This document shows, one piece after another, positions 9,245-20,101 of a stretch of DNA of 64,000 nucleotides. Both the position numbers and the translations under genes were made by a program. Source of the DNA: Dyella subtropica (GTDB lineage: Bacteria; Pseudomonadota; Gammaproteobacteria; Xanthomonadales; Rhodanobacteraceae). Location: assembly GCF_026283965.1 (NCBI RefSeq), contig NZ_JAPDPD010000016.1, positions 1-64,000 of the forward strand, given 5' to 3'. Position 1 is the first letter of the stretch. Each line of letters begins with the position of its first letter. The notes beneath the pieces are model-generated. The model did not search any database and was not told the origin of the DNA. It worked only from the letters and a program-made list of their open reading frames with translations.

Positions 9245-11095
9245 TTAGAAACCTACCTTCACACCCAGGTTCACGCTGTTGTACTTCTGGCTGTTGTCGC
9301 TGAAGCGGCCGCTATAGCCCACCCAGCCGGTGACGTTCGGGCTGAACTGAGCGGAAAGGCCCAGATCCGCGCTGCCCCAGGTCTTGTCGGGGGTATAGCC
9401 GGTGAGCGCGAAGCTGCCCGGCATGCTGTTCACGCCAGCGGTGACCGAACGCGGGTCGGCCTTGCTGTCGTGGTTCCAGGCGATCTCGGCGTACGGGGAC
9501 AACATCATGCTGCCTGCCTGCCAGTGGCCCTGCAGGCGCCAGCCCAAGGTGGAGATCAGAGCATCGCGCTGCTGGCGGTCGAACCACATCGCCGTGCTAT
9601 CGCTACCGTTTTCGCTGTAGCCGTTGACCTTGACGGTCTGCCACTCGACGTTGGCGAACGGGCCGGTACGCAGGCTGGAAACGTCGAACCACCAACCGCC
9701 CGTGAGTCCGCCGCCCAGGCGGTTGCCGTCGGCCTTGCCGCTCTCGCTGCGCTGCGCAGGGCCGAGCGTGATACGGCGTTCGATGTTGGAGAAGTTGGAC
9801 TGGGCGAAGTTGGCGTAGCCGCCCACGTAACCGCCGCCGTTGTGATACGTCACATAGCCGAGGCCACTGACGTCCTGCAGCTTGTAACCGCCACCACCGG
9901 CGAAATCGGCGTTGTGCTGGCCGATACCCATCGCCACGCCCATCGAGATGTGCTCGCTGGCACGCACGTCGGCACCCAGGGTCAGGTTCACGTTGTTACT
10001 GGTGGTCTTGGGCGAGCTGCTCTGCTGATCGAAGCGCTGGCGGGCGTAATCGACATTGGCGAAGAAGCGCGTGTCGCTGCCCATGCTGTCGGCCAGCATC
10101 TCGTTGCGGATGGCGCGGGTCTGCGCGGCGCTGGCTGCCAGCGGGGCTTCACCCAGCAGGGAGATCTGGCCCGGTGCGCGGATCAGCGACACCACGTACT
10201 GGCCCAGCATGGCGTGAGCTGCCGTGGTCGGATGCACGTCGTCGGCGAACAGATACGTCTTGTCTGTGCCCGGTGCATAGCTGAAAGGTAGGCCGGAGCC
10301 GACCGGGCCGCACTGCACCGAGCTGCCGTTACAGGCTGGCGTGGTGACATTGGTGAAGCCATAGGCCGACGGATTGGCGATGACCTCGTTGATCAACGCG
10401 AAGGTGTTCACCGGAATCACGTTCAGGCCGCTGTTGCTCAGCTGGGCAATACCCGCACCGAGCACGCCGTTGAAGGCCAGCGACACCTGCGTCGCGCCGG
10501 CCTGACCGGCCGGGCCACCTGCCGCAGCACCGGGGGTCTTGCCGATATCGGGCAGGTTGTAGACCACCACGTACTTGGCGCCGGCCGCCTTTAGCTGGCT
10601 GAGCATGCCAACCTCTGTCTGGGCGGCAGCCACGGCGCCAGCAGCGATGGCGGCGGGTGGAAGGCCGGTGCCCGGGTCGGTCAGGTAGAAGACGTCATTG
10701 GCGCCGCCCCATACCTGATACAGGGCTTTCGAATCCGCCTGGCCACCGTTGGCGGCCAGGTACATCTGCATCTGCTGCGGCAACAGCGGCACGCCAGCCG
10801 GGGTGCCCGGCGAGTTGTTTACGATGCCGGCGCCGCCGAACGCGAAATCGGTGCCGCCGGAAAGCGACGGGCTCACCGGGTGGCCGAGCGTCGCGGCGAC
10901 GTTCTCGGCCGTGGTGGTGCCGGGGTTGGTGGTGAAGCGCAGCGGCACCGGAGAACCCAACAGATTGGCGATGTTGCCGCTGTCGCTGAGGCTGTCGCCG
11001 AACACGACGACTTTGCTGAAATCGGTAGCGGATGCGGCAGTGGTAAACACTAGAGCAGCGGCGATAGCGCCGACGATATGGCGAGTGCGGGGCAT
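9245..11095 (-). CDS. GDSL esterase/lipase autotransporter (EstA-like)
   Basis: A 616-residue type Va autotransporter. A signal peptide (MPRTRHIVGAIAAALVFTTA, cleavage after ASA) precedes an SGNH/GDSL hydrolase passenger with block I GDSLSDSGN (Ser35), a WGGANDV block III and the catalytic DDVHPT Asp-His pair near residue 290. From about residue 350 the sequence is an autotransporter beta-barrel of alternating aromatic strands, ending in VNLGVKVGF with the C-terminal Phe expected for BAM recognition. It is therefore a cell-surface esterase. In Pseudomonas EstA affects rhamnolipid production and motility; whether that holds here is unknown. Confidence 0.92.
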   Translation of the reverse strand: MPRTRHIVGAIAAALVFTTAASATDFSKVVVFGDSLSDSGNIANLLGSPVPLRFTTNPGTTTAENVAATLGHPVSPSLSGGTDFAFGGAGIVNNSPGTPAGVPLLPQQMQMYLAANGGQADSKALYQVWGGANDVFYLTDPGTGLPPAAIAAGAVAAAQTEVGMLSQLKAAGAKYVVVYNLPDIGKTPGAAAGGPAGQAGATQVSLAFNGVLGAGIAQLSNSGLNVIPVNTFALINEVIANPSAYGFTNVTTPACNGSSVQCGPVGSGLPFSYAPGTDKTYLFADDVHPTTAAHAMLGQYVVSLIRAPGQISLLGEAPLAASAAQTRAIRNEMLADSMGSDTRFFANVDYARQRFDQQSSSPKTTSNNVNLTLGADVRASEHISMGVAMGIGQHNADFAGGGGYKLQDVSGLGYVTYHNGGGYVGGYANFAQSNFSNIERRITLGPAQRSESGKADGNRLGGGLTGGWWFDVSSLRTGPFANVEWQTVKVNGYSENGSDSTAMWFDRQQRDALISTLGWRLQGHWQAGSMMLSPYAEIAWNHDSKADPRSVTAGVNSMPGSFALTGYTPDKTWGSADLGLSAQFSPNVTGWVGYSGRFSDNSQKYNSVNLGVKVGF

Positions 11096-11214
11096 GGTAG
11101 TAACGCTCCTGGGGCCGGAATGGCCTTTGTTATTCCTTCGTTACGGTAATGCATGCCCATACGTAAGCGCATGCTGCGCTGCATCGCAACGCAGCATGCA
11201 CGGGTCGTCGACTT

Positions 11215-13545
<2,331 letters not shown>

Positions 13546-13753
13546 GGGGTTGTACGGATTCCTTGACTGTCGGCATTCCCGATCGAATGGATCGGACTGC
13601 TGATGATAGCAAGGCGTTCCTTTATGTCCGGCGCAGCTAGCTCAGAACGATGAGGATGGGGGGGCAGAAGCAGCGCTGCCGCACGAATCCTGTGATCCAA
13701 CCTACGTGGAGCGAAGGGCAGCCCGCTACCCGCTGGCTGCCCTGGCGGCGAGT

Positions 13754-14524
13754 TCAGGCGTCGAACGAACCGTGATGGCTGCCGTCCGCCTGCGGACGCT
13801 GCGGCGGCTGCTCGCCGACGCGGCCGTTGAGCACCAGCGTGCTCGCAACCAGGTCGTGCAACCCCTGCTTGCGCTGTGTCCACGCCACGGCGAGGTAGCA
13901 CACGAACGGAATCAGCCAAATGATGATATTGGTCAAGCGCACCGCGTTGCGTGCTGCGGCGCGGCCCAGGGATAGGCGCCGGCCGTCCAAGTCGGTGACG
14001 CGCAAGCGCAGGGCCAGCTTGCCTGGCGTGGCCTGCCACTTCGAACCTTCGAACAGCGTGTAGTAAACGAAACCGATGACGACGGTCGCGACGGAAGAAC
14101 TCTGCGCGCTGAGGGCATATTCGCGCATGGCCGTCGCCATATCCGCACCCGCCTGTATCTGCTCAAGAAAATGCTTGTAAGCGTCCAGGCCGCCAAGGGC
14201 GTAGAAAGCGATGATGGAGGGCACGATCAGCACGATCAGGTCGATGACCCATGCGCCGAAGCGCTGCCAGAAGCCGGCATAGTCGGCAGCGGCTTCCGAC
14301 GCCGACGCCGGCGTTGATGCGGTGCGTTGAGGAAGAGGTGGAGCAGTGGAGGCAACGGCCGGCTTTTCATCCGGAAACAGAACCGATAGCGGCTGCCAGT
14401 CGGCCAGGCCTTCATACCAGCCGAGATCGTCGGGACTGACTTGGCCACTGCGCAGCCATTGGCGGATATCCGCCTCCTTGTACGGGCCGAGCCGTTCGCC
14501 GTCCCTTCCGATCCAGACTTCCAT
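13754..14524 (-). CDS. GYF_2 and RDD domain membrane protein
   Basis: A 256-residue protein. Residues 1-50 form a GYF_2 domain (MEVWIGRDGERLGPYKEADI, then VSPDDLGWYEGLADWQPL). After a Pro/Ala/Thr-rich linker comes an RDD domain with about three membrane segments and its signature Arg-Asp residues (FGAWVIDLIVLIVPS; LRVTDLDGRRLSLGRAAARN). RDD proteins are inner-membrane proteins, some reported as transporters; the function here is unknown. The ORF extends 22 codons upstream, but the start at 14524 matches the GYF_2 domain edge. Confidence 0.82.
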   Translation of the reverse strand: MEVWIGRDGERLGPYKEADIRQWLRSGQVSPDDLGWYEGLADWQPLSVLFPDEKPAVASTAPPLPQRTASTPASASEAAADYAGFWQRFGAWVIDLIVLIVPSIIAFYALGGLDAYKHFLEQIQAGADMATAMREYALSAQSSSVATVVIGFVYYTLFEGSKWQATPGKLALRLRVTDLDGRRLSLGRAAARNAVRLTNIIIWLIPFVCYLAVAWTQRKQGLHDLVASTLVLNGRVGEQPPQRPQADGSHHGSFDA

Positions 14525-14619
14525 CGTGTGCGCTCCGCGGGTCACCAGGGGACGTATGATGCCATGCGTCGACGGTGTAGATGGCTGCATGCGTTGGTGC
14601 GTCGTTCCCGCGTACCGGT

Positions 14620-16497
14620 TCAGGCCGCAGCGCGACGTTTCAGGTGCACCAGCAGCAACGAGATGGCCGCTGGCGTGACGCCGCTGATGCGTGCGGCCTG
14701 GCCGATGGTTTCCGGCTGGACGCGTTTGAGCTTCAACAACACTTCGGCGGAAAGGCCGCGCACTTTGTCGTAGTCGAAGCCACTCGGGATGGTGGTCTGC
14801 TCGTGACGGCGCTGGCGTTCGATTTCCTCACGCTGGCGCTCCAGATAGCCGGCGTACTTGGTTTGCACCTCGACCTGTGCGGCAACGCTGGCGTCCTCGA
14901 CCGCGGGCCCAAGCTCAGGCACGGAGGTGATCTTCGCGTAGTCCAACTCGGGACGACGCAGCAAATCCAGCGCATTGGTTTCGCGGCTTACGGCGATACC
15001 AAGCTGGCGTTCGATCGATGCGCCGAGGGCGTTGTTCGGAGCAGCCCACAATGCGCCGAGGCGCTGCGTTTCTTGCTCCACCGCGTCGCGCTTGGTGCGT
15101 AGCGCATCGAAACGCTCTTGCGGCACCACCCCGAGGGTATGGCCGGTTTCAGTGAGACGCAGGTCGGCGTTGTCTTCGCGCAAGTGCAGCCGGTATTCGG
15201 CGCGCGAAGTGAACATGCGGTAGGGCTCGATGGTGCCGTTGCTGGTCAGGTCGTCGATCAGCACACCGATGTAGGCCTCGTCGCGACGCGGATACCACGG
15301 CGTTTTGCCCTGCACCGCCAATGCAGCGTTGAGGCCAGCGATCAGGCCCTGCGCACCGGCCTCTTCATAGCCTGTCGTGCCATTGATCTGACCGGCAAAA
15401 TACAGGCCAGAGATGGTTTTGGTTTCCAGCCACGGATGCAGGCCGCGCGGGTCGAAATAGTCGTACTCGATCGCATAACCCGGTCGCGTGATGTGTGCGT
15501 TCTCGAAACCCTTGATCGAATGCACCAGCGCCAGCTGCACGTCGTAGGGCAGCGAGGTGGAGATGCCGTTGGGGTAGACCTCAAACGTGTCCAGCCCTTC
15601 CGGCTCGATAAAGATCTGATGCGAGGACTTCTCCGCGAAGCGCACCACCTTGTCTTCGATCGAAGGACAGTAACGCGGGCCGATGCCTTCGATCTGCCCG
15701 GTGTACAGCGGCGAGCGATCCAGCGCACCGCGGATCACCTCATGGGTGCGTTCGGTGGTGTGGGTGATCCAGCAGCTGACCTGGCGCGGATGTTCGGCGC
15801 GCGAACCCAGGTAGGAGAACACCGGCGCGGGATCGTCGCCAGGTTGTTCTTCCAAACCGCTGAAATCGATGCTGCGCAGGTCGATGCGCGGTGGCGTACC
15901 GGTCTTCAGGCGGTCGGCGGCCACGGGCAACTCGCGCAGCTTCTGCGCCAGCGTGCTGGCGGGCGGATCGCCGGCACGGCCGCCAGCGTATTGCGCCTGG
16001 CCGATGTGGATCTTGCCGGCGAGGAAGGTGCCGGCCGTGAGCACCACTGCGCGGGCGCGAAAGGTCAGGCCCATCTGCGTCACCACGCCGGTGACGCGCC
16101 CGCCTTCCAGCACCAGATCGTCTACCGCCTGCTGGAACAGCTCCAGATTGGGCTGGGTTTCCACCATGCGGCGGATCGCGGCCTTGTACAGCGCGCGATC
16201 AGCCTGGCAGCGTGTAGCGCGTACAGCGGGACCCTTGGAGGCGTTCAACGTGCGCCACTGGATGCCGGCGCGATCGGCGGCCCGCGCCATGGCGCCGCCC
16301 AGCGCGTCGATCTCCTTCACCAGGTGGCCTTTGCCGATGCCGCCGATGGCCGGGTTGCAGCTCATCTGCCCGATCGTCTCGATGTTGTGGCTGAGCAGCA
16401 GCGTGCGCGCGCCGGTGCGCGCCGCGGCCAGGGCCGCTTCGGTGCCGGCGTGGCCGCCGCCGATCACGATGACGTCGTAGTGGGTCGGATGGAGCAT
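14620..16497 (-). CDS. mnmG: tRNA uridine-5-carboxymethylaminomethyl(34) synthesis enzyme MnmG
   Basis: A 625-residue FAD enzyme which, with MnmE, installs the (carboxymethyl)aminomethyl group on U34 of certain tRNAs. The dinucleotide-binding motif GGGHAG is at residues 13-18, followed by the signature [20 protein letters not shown]. The C-terminal helical MnmE-binding region ends near [18 protein letters not shown]. Length is normal. It has no partner in the window. The non-coding interval after its start holds the sigma-54 promoter and terminator described separately. Confidence 0.98.
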   Translation of the reverse strand: MLHPTHYDVIVIGGGHAGTEAALAAARTGARTLLLSHNIETIGQMSCNPAIGGIGKGHLVKEIDALGGAMARAADRAGIQWRTLNASKGPAVRATRCQADRALYKAAIRRMVETQPNLELFQQAVDDLVLEGGRVTGVVTQMGLTFRARAVVLTAGTFLAGKIHIGQAQYAGGRAGDPPASTLAQKLRELPVAADRLKTGTPPRIDLRSIDFSGLEEQPGDDPAPVFSYLGSRAEHPRQVSCWITHTTERTHEVIRGALDRSPLYTGQIEGIGPRYCPSIEDKVVRFAEKSSHQIFIEPEGLDTFEVYPNGISTSLPYDVQLALVHSIKGFENAHITRPGYAIEYDYFDPRGLHPWLETKTISGLYFAGQINGTTGYEEAGAQGLIAGLNAALAVQGKTPWYPRRDEAYIGVLIDDLTSNGTIEPYRMFTSRAEYRLHLREDNADLRLTETGHTLGVVPQERFDALRTKRDAVEQETQRLGALWAAPNNALGASIERQLGIAVSRETNALDLLRRPELDYAKITSVPELGPAVEDASVAAQVEVQTKYAGYLERQREEIERQRRHEQTTIPSGFDYDKVRGLSAEVLLKLKRVQPETIGQAARISGVTPAAISLLLVHLKRRAAA

Positions 16498-16560
16498 GAG
16501 GAACTGCCTTGACAGCGCAAAAAGTGACCAAATAGGGCGCTATGGTAGCGCGGTCAGTGT

Positions 16561-16576
16561 CTTACAGCCTTGTAAG
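16561..16576. promoter_or_regulatory. perfect dyad abutting the sigma-54 promoter
   Basis: CTTACA-gcct-TGTAAG is a perfect 6-bp inverted repeat ending seven bases before the -24 element of the sigma-54 promoter. It is too close to be a typical enhancer-binding site for a bacterial activator and may be a repressor site. Inference from position only. Confidence 0.35.
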
Positions 16577-16583
16577 GAATGCC

Positions 16584-16599
16584 TGGCACGCTTTCTGCA
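16584..16599 (+). promoter_or_regulatory. sigma-54 (RpoN) promoter
   Basis: TGGCACG-CTTT-CTGCA matches the -24/-12 consensus TGGCACG-N4-TTGCA at all but one position, with invariant GG and GC at the right 10-base spacing. Transcription would start near 16610. No credible coding sequence follows before the terminator at 16695. Confidence 0.72.
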
Positions 16600-16609
16600 C
16601 TTACACCTG

Positions 16610-16724
16610 TGCACTTTCACGGGCAGAAGCTGCGCGGAAACGCGCGCCGAGATCGAACGACAGGGGTTCGATTGCGTGCCGGGAGAGGAAGCGAGACGGC
16701 GCCCGATGGGCGCCGTCGTTTTTT
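16610..16724 (+). ncRNA. candidate sigma-54-dependent small RNA
   Basis: A predicted transcript of about 115 bases from the sigma-54 promoter to the intrinsic terminator. Local structure supports an RNA: GCGCG-GAAA-CGCGC near 16635, and ATCGAAC paired with GTTCGAT near 16652-16673, followed by a purine-rich single-stranded stretch (GGGAGAGGAAGCGAG) before the terminator stem. The only ORFs across it are short and lack ribosome sites. It shows no clear repeated CA-rich motif of the CrcZ kind, so it may be a different RNA. Not recognised as a known family. Confidence 0.5.
16695..16724 (+). terminator. strong intrinsic terminator of the candidate small RNA
   Basis: GACGGCGCCC (16695-16704) pairs perfectly with GGGCGCCGTC (16708-16717) over a 3-base loop, followed by GTTTTTTG. 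It is on the plus strand with no upstream gene on that strand for 600 bases, other than the predicted RNA. Confidence 0.88.
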
Positions 16725-16763
16725 GCGCTGCCGGAACCGGATAGGCCGGTCTGGCGAATAAGA

Positions 16764-16826
16764 TCTGGCGCCCGGCGGTCTCAGGAACAGGGGGAATCCA
16801 GGATGACCGTGTTGCCGGGCGCCAGA
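16764..16826. repeat. 13-bp perfect inverted repeat with 37-base loop
   Basis: TCTGGCGCCCGGC (16764-16776) is the exact reverse complement of GCCGGGCGCCAGA (16814-16826). There is no T tract, so it is not a terminator. A partial direct copy (GTCTGGCGAATAAGA) lies just upstream. It could be an RNA structure, a regulator site or a REP-like element. Confidence 0.6.
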
Positions 16827-16985
16827 AACCGTGAAGACGGTGGCGCAGGCAGCAAGCGCTGCCTCGTCGTAGAACCGATATTTACGCCGGGCGCGTGAAC
16901 ATGGGGTGACTAAAACGGAGATTTGTGCCGGATCGTGGCAGCAGATGACGCTACGCGTCATTCCGTGATGTGGGACCGAATGCGA

Positions 16986-17001
16986 TGTGATTTACATCAC
17001 A
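16986..17001. promoter_or_regulatory. Crp/Clp-type binding site
   Basis: TGTGA-TTTACA-TCACA is a perfect match to the symmetrical Crp half-site pair (TGTGA-N6-TCACA), also the target of Clp, the cyclic-di-GMP-responsive Crp homologue of Xanthomonads. It lies 57 bases before the start of the 61-residue protein gene, a position suited to activation. Confidence 0.72.
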
Positions 17002-17058
17002 CTCGTGGCATGTCTGTTGCATTTCCTTCCTGTTGCAAGGCTTGAAGGGAGAAAGAGC

Positions 17059-17244
17059 ATGGACACGAATCACGATTTTCAGCCGGTGTATCCGCACCAC
17101 GATTTGTTGATCGAGATCGGCCGCGTCGAGATGGCCATGGAGCATCTGGATTTGCGCGCCGAAGAGGAGCAACGCGAGCTGCGCCCCCGTCTCGAATCAC
17201 GCATGCATCGCTTGCGCGATGCGCTGAACCATCTGCCGGTCTGA
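17059..17244 (+). CDS. small acidic hypothetical protein (61 aa)
   Basis: A 61-residue soluble protein not recognised as a named family. It starts MDTNHDFQPVYPHHD and is then almost wholly predicted helix with alternating Glu, Arg and Leu (RVEMAMEHLDLRAEEEQREL), suggesting a small helical hairpin or coiled coil. The start at 17059 has a good ribosome site (GAAGGGAGAAAGAGC) and is preferred over the longer frame from 16987, which would cover the Crp/Clp site. Upstream lies the perfect Crp/Clp operator, so it is probably a regulated stand-alone gene. Confidence 0.65.
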   Translation: MDTNHDFQPVYPHHDLLIEIGRVEMAMEHLDLRAEEEQRELRPRLESRMHRLRDALNHLPV

Positions 17245-17286
17245 TTCACCGCGGCCTGCGTCCGCACGGGGCGTCAACCTATCGCG

Positions 17287-17331
17287 ACGCCGCCCGGGTG
17301 ACCCGTCGATGACGGGCAGCACCCGGGGCGT
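17287..17331. terminator. strong imperfect hairpin between convergent genes
   Basis: ACGCC-gc-CCGGGT and CCCGTC pair in order with GACGGG and ACCCGG-GGCGT around a GAT loop. It sits 42 bases past the stop of the 61-residue gene and 50 bases past the end of pepN, so it may limit read-through for both, but there is no T tract on either side. Confidence 0.4.
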
Positions 17332-17381
17332 GTGTGTTCCACGATTTGCGACCCATGTCAGCGTGACCGCCGACCGGGCCG

Positions 17382-20033
17382 TCAGTCGTGCAGCATGCTT
17401 TGCACGATCTCGGTGAGATTGCGCGACAGCCCCGGCCGCTCCGCCAGCGAGAGGATCGCCGCTTTGGCTTGCGCACGACGCACCGGCTCCAGCCGGCGCC
17501 AGCCGTTGAATGCGGTAGCGAGTCGCGCCGCGATCTGCGGATTGAGGGCGTCGAGTTGGCCCAGCCGTTCCGACAGCAGGCGATAGCCGCCGCCATCAGC
17601 CTGATGGAAGCCCGCTGGATTGTTGCGAGCCCAGGCGCCAAACAGCGCGTTGACGCGGTTCGGATTCCTGAGGGTGAACGAAGGGTCGCGCTCAAGCTCT
17701 TGAATGCGCGCCAGTGAGGCCGCGCCGCGTCGTTGCGTCTGCACGTTGAACCACTTGTCCAGCGCGAGCGGATTGTCGGCATAGCGTCCGCGGAAATGGG
17801 CGATCGCGGCAGCGGCTTGGGGTGCATCGGTGCGCACCAGCACCGTCAGTGCGGCCAAGCGGTCGGTCATGCTGGGCGCTTGTTCGTACTGGCGGGCGGC
17901 CAGCGCTTGCGCATCGTCTGTGTCGAGCAGGGCCATCAATTCGAGCACGCGCCGCTTCAGCCTGCGCTGGGCCTGGCTATTCGCATCGAGCCGCCCGCTG
18001 GCCGCTGCCGCCAGCGCCTGGTAGCGCTGTTGCAGCGCATTGGCGCCGATGCGGGTGGCAAGCCGATGTTGCAGCGCCTGTCTCCAGGCATGGATACGGT
18101 CGGGGTCGACTTCATGCTCGCGCTCGGCCAGTTCCACTTCGCCCGGTGGCGTCATCAACTCGGCGAGCAGGGCATCGTCAACGGCGCCATCGGCAAACAA
18201 GGCGGACAATGCCTCGCACCAGGCGACGATGGCGCCATCGTCGCCGCCGTCGCGCAGTGCTTCATAGGCGCTCACCGCCAGTTGCTGGCCGGCCTCCCAG
18301 CGATTGAAGCCGTCGACATCGTGGCGAAGCAGCAACGCAAGCTCCGTCGGCGTGCTGTTGCCTTCGAGGATCACCGGTGCCGAAAAGCCTCGCAACAAGG
18401 AAGGCACGGGTTCCGCATCAACATTGCGGAACACGAAACGTTGTTCTGCCTTGTCGAGCACCGCGACCCACTCGACCTGACCTTCCGACGCATGGCCGTC
18501 CATATGCAGCGGAAGCATGCGGCCGTCCCTGGCGAACAAAGCCAGCTTGACTGGAATCGGCAGCGGCAACTTCTCCGGCTGGCCCGAAGTGGCAAGCGTG
18601 TGCTGAGAAAGCGTCAGTGTGTATTCGCGTCGCGCGGCATCGTAATCGCCGCGTACCTTCAGGCGCGGCGTGCCGGCCTGGGCGTACCAGGCGAGATAAG
18701 GCGAAAGGTTGGTCTGGTTCGCCTCGCCCAGCGCGCCGAGGAAATCTTCCAGCGTCGCGGCGCGCCCATCGTTTCGTTCGAAGTAGTGATCCATGCCGCG
18801 ACGAAAGCCCTCGCTTCCGAGCCGGCCCGCGAGCATGCGTATCAGCTCGGACCCCTTCTCGTACACGGTGGCGGTGTAGAAATTGTTGATCTCGCTGTAC
18901 TGCGATGGACGCACCGCATGCGCCAGCGGGCCGGCGTCCTCGGGAAACTGAGCGCGGCGTAGCAAGGCGACGTCTTCGATGCGCTTGAGCGACGGAGAGT
19001 TCATGTCCGCCGAGAACTGCTGCTCGCGGAACACCGTGAGACCTTCCTTCAGCGACAGCTGGAACCAGTCGCGGCAGGTGACGCGATTGCCGCTCCAGTT
19101 GTGAAAGTACTCGTGCGCCACTACCGCCTCCACCGCGCGGTATTCGTCGTCGGTGGTGGAATCCGGGTCGGCCAGCAAATACTTCGCGTTGAAGATGTTG
19201 AGGCCCTTGTTCTCCATCGCACCCATGTTGAAGTCGTGCGTGGCGACCACGTGGAACACGTCGAGATCGTAGTTGCGCCCGTATGCCAGCTCGTCCCAGC
19301 GCATGGAGCGCTCCAGCGCATCCATCGCGTAGTGGCAACGGTCGATCACATTGGCTTCGGACCAGATCACCAGCTTCACGTCACTGCCATCGGCAGTGAC
19401 GTAGTCGCGCTCGATCTTCTCCAGCCGGCCAGCGACCAAGGCGAACAAGTAGCTGGGCTTGGGATGCGGATCGACGAAGCGTGCCCAATGACGGCCGCCT
19501 TCCAGGTTGCCTGCGCCGTCGGGGTTGCCACCGGCCAGCAGCACGGGAAAACGCTCGCGATCCGCGTGCAAGGTCACCGTATAGCTCGCCAACACGTCAG
19601 GCCGGTCGGGGAAAAAGGTGATGTGTCGAAAGCCCTCGGCCTCGCACTGCGTCAGCAGGAAGCCGGTTTCACGCGAGCCGGACAGATAGAGCCCCTCGAG
19701 GGCGGTATTCGCTGCCGGCAGCAGGCGTACACGGGTCTCGAGCACGCTGCCATCCTGTGCGCCATCGACCTCCAGCGCGCTATCGCTCAGGCGATAACTG
19801 CCAGCGTCGAGCGGCTTGCCGTCGAGCGCGATGGAAAGCAGTTCCAGGCCCTCGCCATCCAGTCGCAGCGGCGCCTGTTGCGACGGGTCGCGGCGCAGAT
19901 GCAGGCGGGCGGTGACTTCGCTGGCATCGATGCCGAGATCGAAGTCCAGCTCCACACGCTCCACGCGCCAGGCCGGGGCGCGGTAGTCGCTCAGGCGAAT
20001 GAGGGGAGAGGATGGGGCGTTGTGTGGATTCAT
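17382..20033 (-). CDS. pepN: aminopeptidase N
   Basis: An 883-residue M1-family zinc metallo-aminopeptidase of the cytoplasmic bacterial PepN type. The exopeptidase motif GAMEN is at 271-275; the zinc site is HEYFH (307-311) with the third ligand Glu330 in SLKEG. The N-terminal beta domain and the long C-terminal helical domain are both present, and the length is normal (about 870-890). Monocistronic, facing the aldose epimerase gene across 68 bases. Confidence 0.97.
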   Translation of the reverse strand: MNPHNAPSSPLIRLSDYRAPAWRVERVELDFDLGIDASEVTARLHLRRDPSQQAPLRLDGEGLELLSIALDGKPLDAGSYRLSDSALEVDGAQDGSVLETRVRLLPAANTALEGLYLSGSRETGFLLTQCEAEGFRHITFFPDRPDVLASYTVTLHADRERFPVLLAGGNPDGAGNLEGGRHWARFVDPHPKPSYLFALVAGRLEKIERDYVTADGSDVKLVIWSEANVIDRCHYAMDALERSMRWDELAYGRNYDLDVFHVVATHDFNMGAMENKGLNIFNAKYLLADPDSTTDDEYRAVEAVVAHEYFHNWSGNRVTCRDWFQLSLKEGLTVFREQQFSADMNSPSLKRIEDVALLRRAQFPEDAGPLAHAVRPSQYSEINNFYTATVYEKGSELIRMLAGRLGSEGFRRGMDHYFERNDGRAATLEDFLGALGEANQTNLSPYLAWYAQAGTPRLKVRGDYDAARREYTLTLSQHTLATSGQPEKLPLPIPVKLALFARDGRMLPLHMDGHASEGQVEWVAVLDKAEQRFVFRNVDAEPVPSLLRGFSAPVILEGNSTPTELALLLRHDVDGFNRWEAGQQLAVSAYEALRDGGDDGAIVAWCEALSALFADGAVDDALLAELMTPPGEVELAEREHEVDPDRIHAWRQALQHRLATRIGANALQQRYQALAAAASGRLDANSQAQRRLKRRVLELMALLDTDDAQALAARQYEQAPSMTDRLAALTVLVRTDAPQAAAAIAHFRGRYADNPLALDKWFNVQTQRRGAASLARIQELERDPSFTLRNPNRVNALFGAWARNNPAGFHQADGGGYRLLSERLGQLDALNPQIAARLATAFNGWRRLEPVRRAQAKAAILSLAERPGLSRNLTEIVQSMLHD

Positions 20034-20101
20034 AGGGACAGCGGGGGTTGTGCGGGATGGATCAGGCTACCATGCGGCGTTTTCGGGCCAGGAGTAGTTA
20101 A

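Noticed and set aside
15118-16512. 464-codon plus-strand ORF opposite mnmG
   Set aside because: Antisense shadow of mnmG; no motifs, and no ribosome site.
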